Shown piece by piece: positions 52,378 to 61,193 of a stretch of DNA of 64,000 nucleotides. Below the pieces are notes generated by a model. It searched no databases. It had not been told where the DNA came from and saw only the letters and a list, made by a program, of their open reading frames with translations. Where the stretch lies: NCBI GenBank assembly GCA_029261925.1, contig JAJDAJ010000026.1, forward strand, positions 21,353 through 85,352, read 5' to 3'. Origin of the DNA: Deltaproteobacteria bacterium (GTDB lineage Bacteria > Myxococcota_A > UBA9160 > SZUA-336). A program made the translations under genes and the position numbers. Each line of letters opens with the position of its first letter. The first letter of the stretch is position 1.

Positions 52378-52941
52378 GTGGAGGATCGACGCCATCCCGG
52401 ACGCCGCGCGCGCGAGGAGCTCTGGAGCGGCAGCGTGGGCAGCTTCGGGATCGACCGGGTCGAGCTGCCCAACGGTCGCGTCGCGCAGCTCGCGCTGCTG
52501 GAGCACCCCGGCGCCGCCGCGGTCGTGCCCTTCGTCGACGGGACCACGATCCTGCTGCTGCGCCAGTTCCGCTACGCGGCGGGCGGCACGATCTGGGAGG
52601 TGCCCGCGGGCAAGCTCGACGCCGGCGAGGCGCCCGAGCACTGCGCGCTGCGCGAGCTTCACGAGGAGACGGGGTACCGCGCGGCGCGGATCGAGCCCCT
52701 GGGTCGCATCCTGACCACGCCGGGCTTCACCGACGAGCAGATCTGGCTGTTCGCCGCGCGCGACCTCGAGGCCGACCGGACCGCGCACGGCGAGCACGAG
52801 GTGATCGAGGTACACCAGGTGCCCCTGGCGACCGCGCTCGACATGATCGACAGCGGCGAGATCGTCGACGGCAAGACCATCGCCGCGCTGCACGCCGCCT
52901 CGAGGCAGGCGCCCCCGGGCACGCTACCCTTCAGAGCGTGA
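52378..52941 (+). CDS. NUDIX hydrolase, ADP-ribose pyrophosphatase-like
   Basis: The 187-aa protein has a complete Nudix box GKLDAGEAPEHCALRELHEETGY (GX5EX7REUXEEXGU), preceded by LLRQFRYAAGGTIWEVPAG, typical of the ADP-ribose pyrophosphatase branch. The GTG at 52378 was chosen over the ATG at 52366 because the latter overlaps a -10-like TATGCT lying 7 nt before the GTG. The rhomboid gene overlaps its stop (GTGA), so both are co-translated. Confidence 0.92.
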   Translation: MEDRRHPGRRAREELWSGSVGSFGIDRVELPNGRVAQLALLEHPGAAAVVPFVDGTTILLLRQFRYAAGGTIWEVPAGKLDAGEAPEHCALRELHEETGYRAARIEPLGRILTTPGFTDEQIWLFAARDLEADRTAHGEHEVIEVHQVPLATALDMIDSGEIVDGKTIAALHAASRQAPPGTLPFRA

Positions 52942-53699
52942 GCGACCGCTACCGGAACCAGCAGTATCGCTTCCGCAGCCCCGGCGCCGGGAGCTTCGGC
53001 CCGGGCCTGACCCCGATGGTCAAGCGGCTCCTGATCGCCAACGCCGCCGTGTTCCTGGTCCAGATGCTCTTCCCGGCGCTCGGCAACCAGATGATCTACT
53101 GGTTCGCGCTCACGCCCGCCCTGATGGTCGAGGTCGGGATGGTCTGGCAGCCCTTCACCTACATGTGGCTGCACGGCTCGCCCATGCACCTGCTGTTCAA
53201 CATGTTCGCGCTGTGGATGTTCGGCGGGGTGCTCGAGTCGGTCTGGGGCTCGCGCCGTTTCCTGCGCTTCTACCTGCTCTGCGGCACTGGCGCGGGCATG
53301 ATCATCTTCCTGTGGAATCTGATGACCGCCTACGCGATGCCCACGCTGGGGGCCTCCGGGGCGATCTACGGCCTGCTGCTCGCCTTCAGCCTCACCTGGC
53401 CGGATCGCACGATCATGCTGCTCTTCCCGCCGATCCCCATCAAGGCGATCTGGTTCATCCCGTTCCTCTTCGTGATGAACCTGGTCTTCACGGGCGGTGG
53501 CAACATCAGCCACGTGGGACACCTGGGCGGCGTGATCGTCGCCGCGTGGATCATGCGCGACGAGGTGCGCCGCTACATCGGCTTCAGCGGATTGCGCATG
53601 AAGTACCACCGCTGGCGCATGCGCAAGCGACTGCGCTCGGTGCGACGCGACGAGTGGGAGCGGCGTCACGACAACGACGACGACCGGCGCTACCACTGA
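52938..53699 (+). CDS. Rhomboid family intramembrane serine protease
   Basis: The 253-aa, six-TM protein has the catalytic Ser in GASGAIYG and His in HVGHLGG, the WQPFTYMWLHGSPMHLLFNMFALWMFG segment with its conserved His/Asn, and a charged C-terminal tail ending in an Asp/Arg/His-rich run. Rhomboids cleave membrane proteins within the bilayer; the substrate is unknown. TACCCT is 7 nt before the GTG, so it may also have its own promoter inside the NUDIX gene end. Confidence 0.93.
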   Translation: MSDRYRNQQYRFRSPGAGSFGPGLTPMVKRLLIANAAVFLVQMLFPALGNQMIYWFALTPALMVEVGMVWQPFTYMWLHGSPMHLLFNMFALWMFGGVLESVWGSRRFLRFYLLCGTGAGMIIFLWNLMTAYAMPTLGASGAIYGLLLAFSLTWPDRTIMLLFPPIPIKAIWFIPFLFVMNLVFTGGGNISHVGHLGGVIVAAWIMRDEVRRYIGFSGLRMKYHRWRMRKRLRSVRRDEWERRHDNDDDRRYH

Positions 53700-53705
53700 G
53701 CGCGT

Positions 53706-53727
53706 GCGACCGGGCGCGCCCGGTCGC
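53706..53727. terminator. Perfect 22-bp palindrome after the rhomboid gene
   Basis: The sequence from 53706 to 53727 is a perfect palindrome with arms GCGACCGGGCG and CGCCCGGTCGC, starting 6 bp after the stop codon. It can fold into a very stable hairpin. No T tract follows on the plus strand, so it is a probable but imperfect terminator, or a protein-binding palindrome. Confidence 0.5.
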
Positions 53728-53742
53728 GAGATCGTCGGAGAC

Positions 53743-53890
53743 CAGAAAGACGAGGAGCCCTGCGACCGGGGTCACAGGGCTCCTGGAGAATCTCCGACCC
53801 GCCCTCGACGTGTACTTCCTCTCCGTCTCCGCTCTGTCGAATCCAACGGCTACGACGTCTCGGGCGCTTGCTCACCCCCCCGGATGAACG
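53743..53890 (-). ncRNA. Candidate small RNA (about 148 nt) between convergent genes
   Basis: Bounded by a strong promoter (53897-53925) and a hairpin terminator (53753-53784) on the minus strand, in a space between two convergent protein genes, with no ORF of note. The predicted RNA can pair CGCCC...GGGCG and GACG...CGUC around a symmetric GA/GA internal loop, with an inner GUUG/CGAC hairpin. A GGAGAUUCUCC stem stands just before the terminator. It does not match the tRNA, SRP or RNase P motifs I know; resemblance to 6S RNA is limited to a short 3' string. Confidence 0.45.
53753..53784 (-). terminator. Rho-independent-like terminator of the candidate small RNA
   Basis: 15-bp stem with one mismatch (AGGAGCCCTG..) and a 2-nt apex. 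On the minus strand it is followed by CGTCTTTCT, a partial U tract. It is not followed by T on the plus strand, so it is directional. Confidence 0.6.
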
Positions 53891-53896
53891 CGCGCG

Positions 53897-53925
53897 ATTC
53901 TATAGCCAGACATCCACGGGGTCAA
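53897..53925 (-). promoter_or_regulatory. Sigma-70-type promoter of the candidate small RNA
   Basis: On the minus strand, TTGACC (complement of 53920-53925), a 17-bp spacer, then TAGAAT (complement of 53897-53902). It lies in one of the few AT-richer patches of the window, downstream of the RNA methyltransferase stop, and points into the intergenic space. Confidence 0.65.
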
Positions 53926-53962
53926 CCGACTTCGCGCGCTTTTTGCGCACGATCGACGCTGT

Positions 53963-55045
53963 TCAAGAGACGGCGTTCAGTACCACCAGCACCTCGAGGT
54001 GGTGCGTCTGCGGAAGCGCGTCGATCAGCACGATCTCGTCGACGCGATGACCGTCGCCGATGCGGACGAGGTCGCGGGCCAGCGTCGACGGATCGCACGA
54101 AACGTAGACCACCCGGCGCGCGCCACTGAGAGCGATCGCCTCGGAGACCTCGGGCGCACAGCCCATTCGCGGCGGGTTCAGGAGGACCAGATCGGGTCGC
54201 ATCCCGGGCAAGCTCTCCTTCGCCCAGCTTTCGGCACTGGCGTGGATCACCTCGACCCCGGTGTTGCGCTCGAGATCGTGGACGGAGCGCGCCCGCTCGA
54301 CGGCGATCACGTGCTCGAAACCCCGCTCGATCACCGCGGTGTAGAAGCCGACCCCCGCGTACAGCTCGATGGCCAGCGCACCACTGCCGCACTTGCGGGC
54401 GATGAGGTCCAGCCAGTCCGACCAGAGCGAAGCATTCGCCTGGAAGAAGCTGTCCGGTCCGACCAGATAGTCGCGTCCGGCCACACGAACCTGTGGGCCA
54501 AACCCACGGATCTCCGTCTCGCCGTGGCCGCGGCGGCGCCGCGCGCGCAGCCGCGCCAGCTCTGCCGAGGTCGCCGGGTCGAGCACGATGCACTCGTTGA
54601 CGTCGACCACACGGTGCGAGGCGTGCGCACGAAAGCCGACCTGGCCGGCGGCGTGCGCGACCCGGGCACGCGAGCGGTAGCCCAGCACGCGCGGCGACTC
54701 GAGATGAACGATGTCCGGAAGCTCGCGCAGGCCGCCGATGCGCTGCAGCGCGTCGCGCAGGATCTGCTCGCGGGCTCGCCGCTGGGCGGACTCGTCCAGG
54801 TGCTGCCAGGAGCAGCCTCCGCAGCGGCCGGCGTAGCGGCAGGGCGGGTCGCGGCGGTCGGGCCCGGGGCGCAGCACCTGCTCGATCTCGGCGCGCGCGA
54901 AGCGGCGCCGGGACTCGGTGATCCGCGCCAGCACCCGGTCACCGGGCGCCGCGCGCGGCACGAAGACCGCCATGCCGTCCAGCCGGGCGACACCGTCGCC
55001 ACCGGCGGCCAGACTCTCGATCTCGAGTTCGACGAGCTCCGCCAT
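53963..55045 (-). CDS. RlmD/TrmA-family uracil-C5 RNA methyltransferase
   Basis: The 360-aa class I methyltransferase has a TRAM domain (about 1-60), a 4Fe-4S Cys cluster motif (CRYAGRCGGCSWQH, about 68-81), a SAM-binding region (IELYAGVGFYTAVI), NPPRMG, a nucleophilic Cys in YVSCDPSTLARDL and the general-base Glu in HHLEVLVVL. The Fe-S cluster favours the RlmD/RlmCD type acting on 23S rRNA; the protein is shorter than typical RlmD, so the exact target is not fixed. It follows gspB after 12 bp and may be co-transcribed with gspA-gspB. Confidence 0.88.
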   Translation of the reverse strand: MAELVELEIESLAAGGDGVARLDGMAVFVPRAAPGDRVLARITESRRRFARAEIEQVLRPGPDRRDPPCRYAGRCGGCSWQHLDESAQRRAREQILRDALQRIGGLRELPDIVHLESPRVLGYRSRARVAHAAGQVGFRAHASHRVVDVNECIVLDPATSAELARLRARRRRGHGETEIRGFGPQVRVAGRDYLVGPDSFFQANASLWSDWLDLIARKCGSGALAIELYAGVGFYTAVIERGFEHVIAVERARSVHDLERNTGVEVIHASAESWAKESLPGMRPDLVLLNPPRMGCAPEVSEAIALSGARRVVYVSCDPSTLARDLVRIGDGHRVDEIVLIDALPQTHHLEVLVVLNAVS

Positions 55046-55057
55046 GCTGCTTCCGCT

Positions 55058-56332
55058 CTAGGGATGGAGCGGGATCTCGTGACGGCTGCCGCCGACGCGG
55101 ACCTCGACGCTCGCGGGGCTGATTCGCTCGATCTTCACCCCGGCGACCAGATCGCCCTCCTGGGCGTCGGGCACGCGCCGGTTCTCGAGCTCGAGCGTCA
55201 CCTGACGCCGGCGCGGATCCGGATGCCAGCGGATCTGCTCGACGCGGATCTCGGGCAGCGCCTCGGCCGCGGCGGGCAGAGCCTCCGCCGGCGCGGCCCG
55301 GCGCTCCGGCGAACGCGCCGCGCGCTCGGCGGGCGCGGGAGCCGGGTCGGCCTCGCGGGCGGGCGGGCGCGCCGTTGCAGGTGCTGGATCGGGGACCGGT
55401 GCCGGCTGCGGGGAGGCATCCCTGCGGGCGGCTGGCCCGGGCTCGGGACTGCCGACGCGCACGGGCGCGATCCCCGCCCCGGTGGAGGGGGCGCTGCGGG
55501 CCGCGGCGGGCTCGGGCGCGGTCGTTTTCGTGCCCGTTGCGGGGGCTGCCGCCTCCCGCGCTGCGCGCGCGGCCGGCGCGGGTCGAGCCGGCGTGGGCTC
55601 CTGCGCCGGCGCGCTCGTCGCCGCGGGCTCCCCGGGTGCGGGCCTCGCGGCCGGCGTGCGGGTCGGCGCGGGGCGCGGCGCGGAGGCGTCGGGAGCGGAG
55701 CCAGCACTCGCGCCGGACGGCCGCGCGGCGCTGGCATCGGGTCGCGTGGGCGGCTGCTGCGGGTCCGTAGCCGACCCGACCCGGCGATCGGCCGGGGCGG
55801 AAGCGGGGTCCGGCCGTGCCGCAGCGGCCTGCGAGTCGCGAATCGCGTCCGGGCCGGCAGCCGGCGGCGGAGCCGCGGCGTTGCGGGCCTGGATGCGCGC
55901 CGCGGCGTCGCGCCGGGCCTGCAGGCGGCGATCGGGATCGCGCGGATCGTCGGGCAGGCCCTCGCGCAGCGCGGTGCCCGGGAGCGCCGGCTCGGGCTCG
56001 GCGGGCGCGCGGCTCGGGCTGGCCGCGGCGCGACGGCTCGGGGCCGGCCGCTGGGACGCGGCCTCGCCGGCCGAACGGGTGCTGCCCGCCGAGGCCACCC
56101 CCGACGAGGCGGGGGCCGCAGCGTCGCCCTGCATCATCCAGTAGGCCGCGCCGCCGGCGCCGAGCAGGCCCACGCCGATCCCCATCAGCCAGAGCCCGGC
56201 GCGCGTGCGCCGCGGTGAGGGCGGAGGCTCGGGCAGATCACCCGACGCGACCGTGTCGCGGAGCTCGGCGTCGACGCCGGACTCCTCCTGCTCGCGCTGC
56301 AGCTTGCGCAGGGCGTCGAGGATCGTGCTCAC
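55058..56332 (-). CDS. gspB: General secretion pathway protein B (GspB)-like
   Basis: The 424-aa bitopic membrane protein has the T2SSB N-terminus (MSTILDALRKLQREQEE), a TM helix (GLWLMGIGVGLLGAGGAAYWMM, about 47-68), a linker of about 260 residues made almost wholly of Pro, Ala, Arg and Glu, and the conserved GspB periplasmic domain at the end (GDLVAGVKIERISPASVEVRVGGSRHEIPLHP). It works with GspA to insert the type II secretion secretin through peptidoglycan. The ATG overlaps the gspA stop (ATGA). Confidence 0.88.
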   Translation of the reverse strand: MSTILDALRKLQREQEESGVDAELRDTVASGDLPEPPPSPRRTRAGLWLMGIGVGLLGAGGAAYWMMQGDAAAPASSGVASAGSTRSAGEAASQRPAPSRRAAASPSRAPAEPEPALPGTALREGLPDDPRDPDRRLQARRDAAARIQARNAAAPPPAAGPDAIRDSQAAAARPDPASAPADRRVGSATDPQQPPTRPDASAARPSGASAGSAPDASAPRPAPTRTPAARPAPGEPAATSAPAQEPTPARPAPAARAAREAAAPATGTKTTAPEPAAARSAPSTGAGIAPVRVGSPEPGPAARRDASPQPAPVPDPAPATARPPAREADPAPAPAERAARSPERRAAPAEALPAAAEALPEIRVEQIRWHPDPRRRQVTLELENRRVPDAQEGDLVAGVKIERISPASVEVRVGGSRHEIPLHP

Positions 56333-57942
56333 GGCAGCGCTCCCGCGGACAGGCGCGGCGTCTCGAAGTCCAGCTGCTGGTACAGCGCGATCAGGGTCGC
56401 GGGACCGACCCGGCCGTCGCGCTCGATGGCCCGGTCGCGCTGGAACTGGCGCACCGCGTCGATCGTCATCACGTCGTAGACTCCCGACGGATCCCCGGGC
56501 TGGAGATAGCCGAGATCGGAGAGCCGCGCCTGCAGCCAGCGCACGGCGCTGCCGCTCATGCCCGGCTCGAGCACCGGCAGCGACTTGAAGTTCGACCAGA
56601 GGTAGATCGCGCGCCCGGTCCAGAGCCGCCCCAGCTCCTCGGCCGTCAGCGCGAAGCGGGCGTCGCCGAGCGCCAGCTCGACCCCGGCCTCGGCGTCGCT
56701 ACCCACCAGCGTCGCGTAGCGGCGCTGGCCGTCGATCTCGAGCTCGACCACCGCGGGCAGGTCCAGCAGCAGCAGCGGATCGAGGCTCGTATCCGTCGGG
56801 AAGACGCGCAGCCGCGAGACGCGCCGCACCGCCTGGGTGTAGTGCCCTGGATCGGGGGCATCGACACCGCTCCCGGCGTGGCCCCAGCGCCCGAGCAGGG
56901 TCTCGAGCGCCAGCGCGCTGCTCCCCTCGGCGCCCAGCTGCTCGAGCGCGGGCTCGAGCTCCATCGACGCCGACACCCGGGCGGCCACGTGGCCCGGCGG
57001 GGCCGCCGCTGGTGGGGCCGGACCGCGCGCGTTGCTGGCGCCGACGAGCATCCCGCCCAGCAGACCGACGGCGAGCAGCGCGGTGCTGGGCCGCAGGCCG
57101 AGCCCGGTGGCGCCGAGCCAGACGCCTCCCGTGGCCGCGGGCACCTCGGCGGCCGCGCGGCGCAGCAGCGGGGCATCGATCGCGTGCACGCCCTGCGTGA
57201 ACGCGAGCAGCAGCGCGCGATCGGCGATCGAGTTGATCAGCCGCGGGATCCCGCGCGAGCGTCGGCGCAGCAGGCGCAGCGCCGCGGGCGTGAACAGCTC
57301 CGCGTCCTCGCGCCCGGCCACCGCCAGGCGATGCTCCACGTAGGCCGCCACCTCGTCGACATCGAACGGGCGCAGACGCCAGCGCACGGTGATGCGCTGG
57401 TTGAGCTGGCGCAGCTCGGGGCGCGACAGGTTCTCCTCGAGCTCGGGCTGACCGATCAGCACGATCTGGAGCAGCTTGGAGCGCTCGGTCTCCAGGTTCG
57501 ACAGCAGCCGGACCTGCTCGAGCACGCCGGGATCGAGGTTCTGCGCCTCGTCCACGATCAGCAGCACGCGCCGGCCCTCGCCGCTGCGCTGCAGCAGGAA
57601 CTCGTTGAGCTCGTGGATCAGCTCGGTGCGCGTGCGCGCGCGGGTCGGCAGGCCGAACTCGCGATTGATCGCGGTCAGGAGCTCGATCTCGCTCGGGCTC
57701 GGGTTGAAGATGTAGGCGATGTCGGCGTCGTCGCTGATCTGCTCGAGCAGCGTGCGGCAGAGGGTGGTCTTGCCGGTGCCGACCTGTCCGATCACCACGA
57801 TGAAGCCGTGGCCCTCGTTGATGCCGTAGAGCAGGTGGGCCAGCGCCTCGCGGTGCGACTCCGACATGAACATGAACCGCGGGTCCGGAGCCAGCGCGAA
57901 CGGCTTGTGCTTCAGGCGAAAGAACTCGCGATACATGGGCAT
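56329..57942 (-). CDS. gspA: GspA/ExeA-type ATPase with peptidoglycan-binding domain
   Basis: The 537-aa protein has an AAA ATPase domain (FIVVIGQVGTGKTTL Walker A near 47; RVLLIVDEAQNLD Walker B near 120; SRGIPRLIN sensor), a TM helix (about 285-305), a periplasmic peptidase-C39-like region, and a C-terminal PG_binding_1 domain (GSAVRWLQARLSDLGYLQPGDPSGVYDVMTIDAVRQFQ). It assembles the type II secretin with GspB. Either ATG, 57942 or 57936, is possible. It is divergent from the pantothenate kinase gene. No other gsp genes lie in the window. Confidence 0.92.
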   Translation of the reverse strand: MPMYREFFRLKHKPFALAPDPRFMFMSESHREALAHLLYGINEGHGFIVVIGQVGTGKTTLCRTLLEQISDDADIAYIFNPSPSEIELLTAINREFGLPTRARTRTELIHELNEFLLQRSGEGRRVLLIVDEAQNLDPGVLEQVRLLSNLETERSKLLQIVLIGQPELEENLSRPELRQLNQRITVRWRLRPFDVDEVAAYVEHRLAVAGREDAELFTPAALRLLRRRSRGIPRLINSIADRALLLAFTQGVHAIDAPLLRRAAAEVPAATGGVWLGATGLGLRPSTALLAVGLLGGMLVGASNARGPAPPAAAPPGHVAARVSASMELEPALEQLGAEGSSALALETLLGRWGHAGSGVDAPDPGHYTQAVRRVSRLRVFPTDTSLDPLLLLDLPAVVELEIDGQRRYATLVGSDAEAGVELALGDARFALTAEELGRLWTGRAIYLWSNFKSLPVLEPGMSGSAVRWLQARLSDLGYLQPGDPSGVYDVMTIDAVRQFQRDRAIERDGRVGPATLIALYQQLDFETPRLSAGALP

Positions 57943-57995
57943 TCCGTGGCCGGGCGTCGCCGGCGGGCATGGCAGGGTGATAGTCTCCGGGCTCG

Positions 57996-58823
57996 ATGTC
58001 CACCGCGGTCGCGCCAGGACTGGAGCCGGGCAGCCTCGGCGTCGACGCAGGGGCCTCGCTGTGGAAGCTGGTCCTCCAGGACTCCGACGCCCTGCAGCAG
58101 CGCGTGTTCGGACCCCGCGATCCCGCACTGCTCGAGGCGGTCGAGGCGTCGGGCGCGGACGCGATCGGCCTCACGGGCGGCGGGGCCGCGGAGCTGGCGC
58201 GGCGCCTCCCGGCCGCCCGGGTCGTGCCCGAGTTCGAGGCCTGGGTGGCCGGCGCGCCGCTGCTGGCCGCACGCACCGGACTGGCGCTCGCGGACTGCTA
58301 CCTGCTGGTCAGCGTGGGCACCGGAGCCTCGGCGATCCTGATCCGCGACGGCAGCGGCGTGCGCGTCGGCGGCACGGCGCTGGGCGGCGGCTCGCTGCTG
58401 GGACTCGGCCGCCTGCTGCTGGACACGCGCAGCTTCGAGGAGCTCGTCGGCCTGGCCGCGCTCGGCGACCGGCGGCGCGTGGACCTGCTCGTCGGCGACC
58501 TCTACCGGGACGGCACCAGCCCGCTGCCGCCGAACCTGCCCGCCGCCCACTTCGGCAAGCTGGACTCGACCGAGCGCGCCGACGTGGCGCACGCGCTGGT
58601 CGGCGTGGTGGCGCAGAACCTGGCCCTGATCTGCGGGCAGCTCGCCCTGACCTACCAGGCGCGCGCCGTGCTGTACTGCGGCTCCACGGTGGGCCGCAAC
58701 GCGCCGCTGCAGGAGATCCTGCGCGAGCAGACGGCGCTGTTCGGAGCAGCGGTGGAGTTTCCCGAGGGCGGCGCGTACTGCGGGGCCCTGGGCGCGGCGG
58801 CCGTTGCCGCCGCGTCGGCGTGA
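57996..58823 (+). CDS. coaW: Type II pantothenate kinase
   Basis: First step of CoA synthesis. The 275-aa actin-fold kinase of the eukaryotic-like type has SLGVDAGASLWKLVL (phosphate-1 loop), the catalytic Glu in VPEFEAW, YLLVSVGTGASAILI, RVGGTALGGGSLLGLGRLLL, and the late adenosine segment VLYCGSTVGRN. Type II enzymes are usually refractory to CoA feedback. TAGTCT 9 nt before the ATG suggests a leaderless mRNA. Confidence 0.88.
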   Translation: MSTAVAPGLEPGSLGVDAGASLWKLVLQDSDALQQRVFGPRDPALLEAVEASGADAIGLTGGGAAELARRLPAARVVPEFEAWVAGAPLLAARTGLALADCYLLVSVGTGASAILIRDGSGVRVGGTALGGGSLLGLGRLLLDTRSFEELVGLAALGDRRRVDLLVGDLYRDGTSPLPPNLPAAHFGKLDSTERADVAHALVGVVAQNLALICGQLALTYQARAVLYCGSTVGRNAPLQEILREQTALFGAAVEFPEGGAYCGALGAAAVAAASA

Positions 58824-58830
58824 GTCACGC

Positions 58831-59868
58831 TCAGTCCGCATCGCCGGCTGCGGCGTCCGGCGCGCGCGTGCGAAGACCCGCGATCTCTCGCGCGGCGTGC
58901 GCGAGCTGTCCCTCGAGCAGGCGTCGCGACGCGAGCTCCTCCTCGAGCCGGCGCTCGAGCAGCGTCATGCGATCGACCTCGGTGCTCGCCGGCGGCTCGA
59001 GCGCGGGCGCGGCCTCGGCGGGCAGCGCGCGCGGCCGGCGGCGCTGCACTCCGGCGAGCGACAGTCCACCGAGCGCGATCAGCAGCAGGCCCGCGCCGGT
59101 GAGCAGCGGGATGAGCAGCGCGCGCAGGGGGCTCCGCGGCGCCGGGGCGCGCGGCAACACCGCGAGTGCCGCGACGTCGGCCGCGCGATCGAGGCCCTCG
59201 AGATCCATGACGCCGTCGTCGTCCGCGGGTGCCGGTGCCGCGGGCTCCGGGGCGCCGGAGCCGGCGGGCTCGAATGCGGGTCCGGGCTGCGGCGCGACCC
59301 GCGAGGCCGGGTTGGCAGCGGGTACAGACGTGCTGGCGGCGGTCGCCGCGGTCTGCGCAGCGGCGCCGGCCGGGCCGTCCGCGGCGCGGGAACGCGGGGC
59401 GGCGGGCGGCGCGGCGGCGAACGGGCGCGGGCCGCACTTTCCGTGGCAGCGCGGCACGCTGCGCACGGCCGCCGGCATGGCCAGCGGTCCGGGCCCGGGG
59501 GCGGCCACGTCGAGCACCAGGCGCGGCGGGTCCTCGAGCTCGAAGGCCCGCGCACGGTGCTCGCCGGCGTCGATGCTCAGGCGCGCGCCCTCCGGCGTCG
59601 ACATCAGAAGTATGGAGCCGATCCGCGCCTGCCCCGGCGTCAGCGTCTGCTCGTCGAGCAGCGGCCGCGCGGCGAAGTCGAGCACGAGGGCGCCGTCCAG
59701 CGCCACGTACCAGCGGGCCTCGACGCGGCGCTCGAGCTCGATGACCACGCGCTCGTGGTCCTCGTGCTGGCCGACCCGGATGTCCACGATCCGGGGCACG
59801 TCGGCGCCGGCCGGGGCCGGCATCAGCGGGGTCAGGGCCAGGACGGTGACGAGTACCGGGAGCTTCAC
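58831..59868 (-). CDS. AMIN-domain-like exported membrane protein
   Basis: The 345-aa protein has a signal peptide (MKLPVLVTVLALTPLMPAPAGA), an AMIN-like beta domain (about 25-130: IVDIRVGQHEDHERVVIELER, ARLSIDAGEHRARAFELEDPPRLVLDVA), a long Pro/Ala-rich linker, a TM helix (LLIPLLTGAGLLLIALGGLSLAG, about 255-277) and a short coiled coil. AMIN domains bind peptidoglycan or secretion and pilus complexes (PilQ, AmiC), so a link with the nearby gspAB is plausible. AAGGAA precedes its GTG start. Confidence 0.75.
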   Translation of the reverse strand: MKLPVLVTVLALTPLMPAPAGADVPRIVDIRVGQHEDHERVVIELERRVEARWYVALDGALVLDFAARPLLDEQTLTPGQARIGSILLMSTPEGARLSIDAGEHRARAFELEDPPRLVLDVAAPGPGPLAMPAAVRSVPRCHGKCGPRPFAAAPPAAPRSRAADGPAGAAAQTAATAASTSVPAANPASRVAPQPGPAFEPAGSGAPEPAAPAPADDDGVMDLEGLDRAADVAALAVLPRAPAPRSPLRALLIPLLTGAGLLLIALGGLSLAGVQRRRPRALPAEAAPALEPPASTEVDRMTLLERRLEEELASRRLLEGQLAHAAREIAGLRTRAPDAAAGDAD

Positions 59869-59967
59869 GACGTTCCTTTCCGGACCGGGGGGTCCGTTGC
59901 GCGAGTTGCCGCTTCACGGATCGGCAGCTGGGCGCCCGGCTGAAGTCCGCAGGAGCCAGACGGGGCC

Positions 59968-61083
59968 ATGACGGGCGCCCTCGACGTGGCGGTGATCGGC
60001 GCAGGTGTCGTCGGCCTGGCATGCGCGGCGGAGCTGGCGGGCCGGGGACGCCAGGTGATCGTGCTGGAGCGCAGCGGCGCGCCCGCGCGCGAGACCAGCG
60101 CGCGCAACAGCGAGGTGATCCACGCCGGGCTGTACTACGAGCCGGGCTCGCTCAAGGCCGAGACCTGCGTCGAGGGCCGCGAGCGCGTCTATGCGCGCTG
60201 CGCGCAGCGGGGCATCGGGCATCGACGCATCGGCAAGCTGATCGTCGCCTGCGATCCGGGCGAGATCGCGGAGCTGGAGCGGATCGCGGCGCGCGCGAGC
60301 GCCTGCGGCGCCGGCGAGCTCGAGTGGCTCGACGCGGCGCAGGTTCGGGCGCGCGAGCCGCGGGTACGCGCGGTCGCCGGGCTCTGGTCGGCGCGCACCG
60401 GGATCGTCGACGCGCACGGGCTGGCCTCGAGCTTCGAGGCGGAGCTCGAGGCGGCCGGCGGCGCGCTGGCCCTGCACACCGAGGTGCTCGGCCTCGAGGG
60501 GCTCGGAGACCGCTGGCGCGTGGAGACGCGCTCCGGCGACGGCGAGCGCTTCGATCTCGAGGTGCCCCACGTGGTCAACGCCGCGGGGCTCGCGGCCGAT
60601 CGCGTGGCGGAGATGGCGGGCATCGACGTGGACGCGCTCGGCTGGCGCATCCGCTGGTGCCGGGGCGACTACTTCAGCGTGGCCCCGGCGCTCGGTGCCC
60701 TGACCCGGCACCTGGTCTACCCGGTGCCGTCGGGCGGGGGCCTGGGCGTACACGTGACCGTGGATCTCGGAGGCCGCTTCCGGCTGGGACCGGACGCCCG
60801 CTGGGTGGACGAGATCTCCTACGCGGTGGATCCGGCGCGGGCCGCCGCGTTCGCCCGGGCCGCGCGCCGCTACCTGCCCGAGATCCGTGCGGAGCACCTC
60901 GCGCCGGACTTCGCGGGGATCCGGCCCAGGCTCACGGGCCCCGGGGAGCCGCTGCGGGACTTCGTCTGCGCCGAGAGCTCGGCGCTGGGCGCACCGGGTC
61001 TGGTCAACCTGCTCGGCATCGAGTCGCCGGGCCTGACCGCGGCCCCCGCCCTGGCGCGCCGCGTGGCAGACCTGCTCGGCTGA
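59968..61083 (+). CDS. lhgO: L-2-hydroxyglutarate oxidase-like FAD enzyme
   Basis: The 371-aa DAO-family oxidase has VAVIGAGVVGLACAAELA at the N-terminus and the LhgO signature ETSARNSEVIHAGLYYEPGSLKA, followed by GIVDAHGLA, RWCRGDYF and the C-terminal GIRPRLTGPGEPLRDF and NLLGIESPGLTAAPA. LhgO oxidises L-2-hydroxyglutarate with electrons passing to the quinone pool; related family members oxidise other 2-hydroxy acids. AGGAG precedes the ATG. Confidence 0.85.
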   Translation: MTGALDVAVIGAGVVGLACAAELAGRGRQVIVLERSGAPARETSARNSEVIHAGLYYEPGSLKAETCVEGRERVYARCAQRGIGHRRIGKLIVACDPGEIAELERIAARASACGAGELEWLDAAQVRAREPRVRAVAGLWSARTGIVDAHGLASSFEAELEAAGGALALHTEVLGLEGLGDRWRVETRSGDGERFDLEVPHVVNAAGLAADRVAEMAGIDVDALGWRIRWCRGDYFSVAPALGALTRHLVYPVPSGGGLGVHVTVDLGGRFRLGPDARWVDEISYAVDPARAAAFARAARRYLPEIRAEHLAPDFAGIRPRLTGPGEPLRDFVCAESSALGAPGLVNLLGIESPGLTAAPALARRVADLLG

Positions 61084-61155
61084 GAGGCCCGGCGCGGCCG
61101 CAGGCGGGCCACCCCGGGCCCCCGGGACGGCGAAAACCCCCGCCGGGGCGCGCGC

Positions 61156-61183
61156 TTGACCGGTCCGGGGATTCGCGTAGACT
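61156..61183 (+). promoter_or_regulatory. Sigma-70-type promoter of rplU
   Basis: TTGACC (61156-61161), a 16-bp spacer, TAGACT (61178-61183). The rplU ATG follows only 10 nt after the -10 box and no Shine-Dalgarno is present, so the mRNA is nearly or fully leaderless. Confidence 0.7.
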
Positions 61184-61193
61184 CCGCTGCCCT

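Noticed and set aside
53790..53800. Short string UCGGAGAUUC resembling the 3' end of E. coli 6S RNA
   Set aside because: No complementary 5' end and no long double helix with a central bubble, so 6S RNA identity is not supported.
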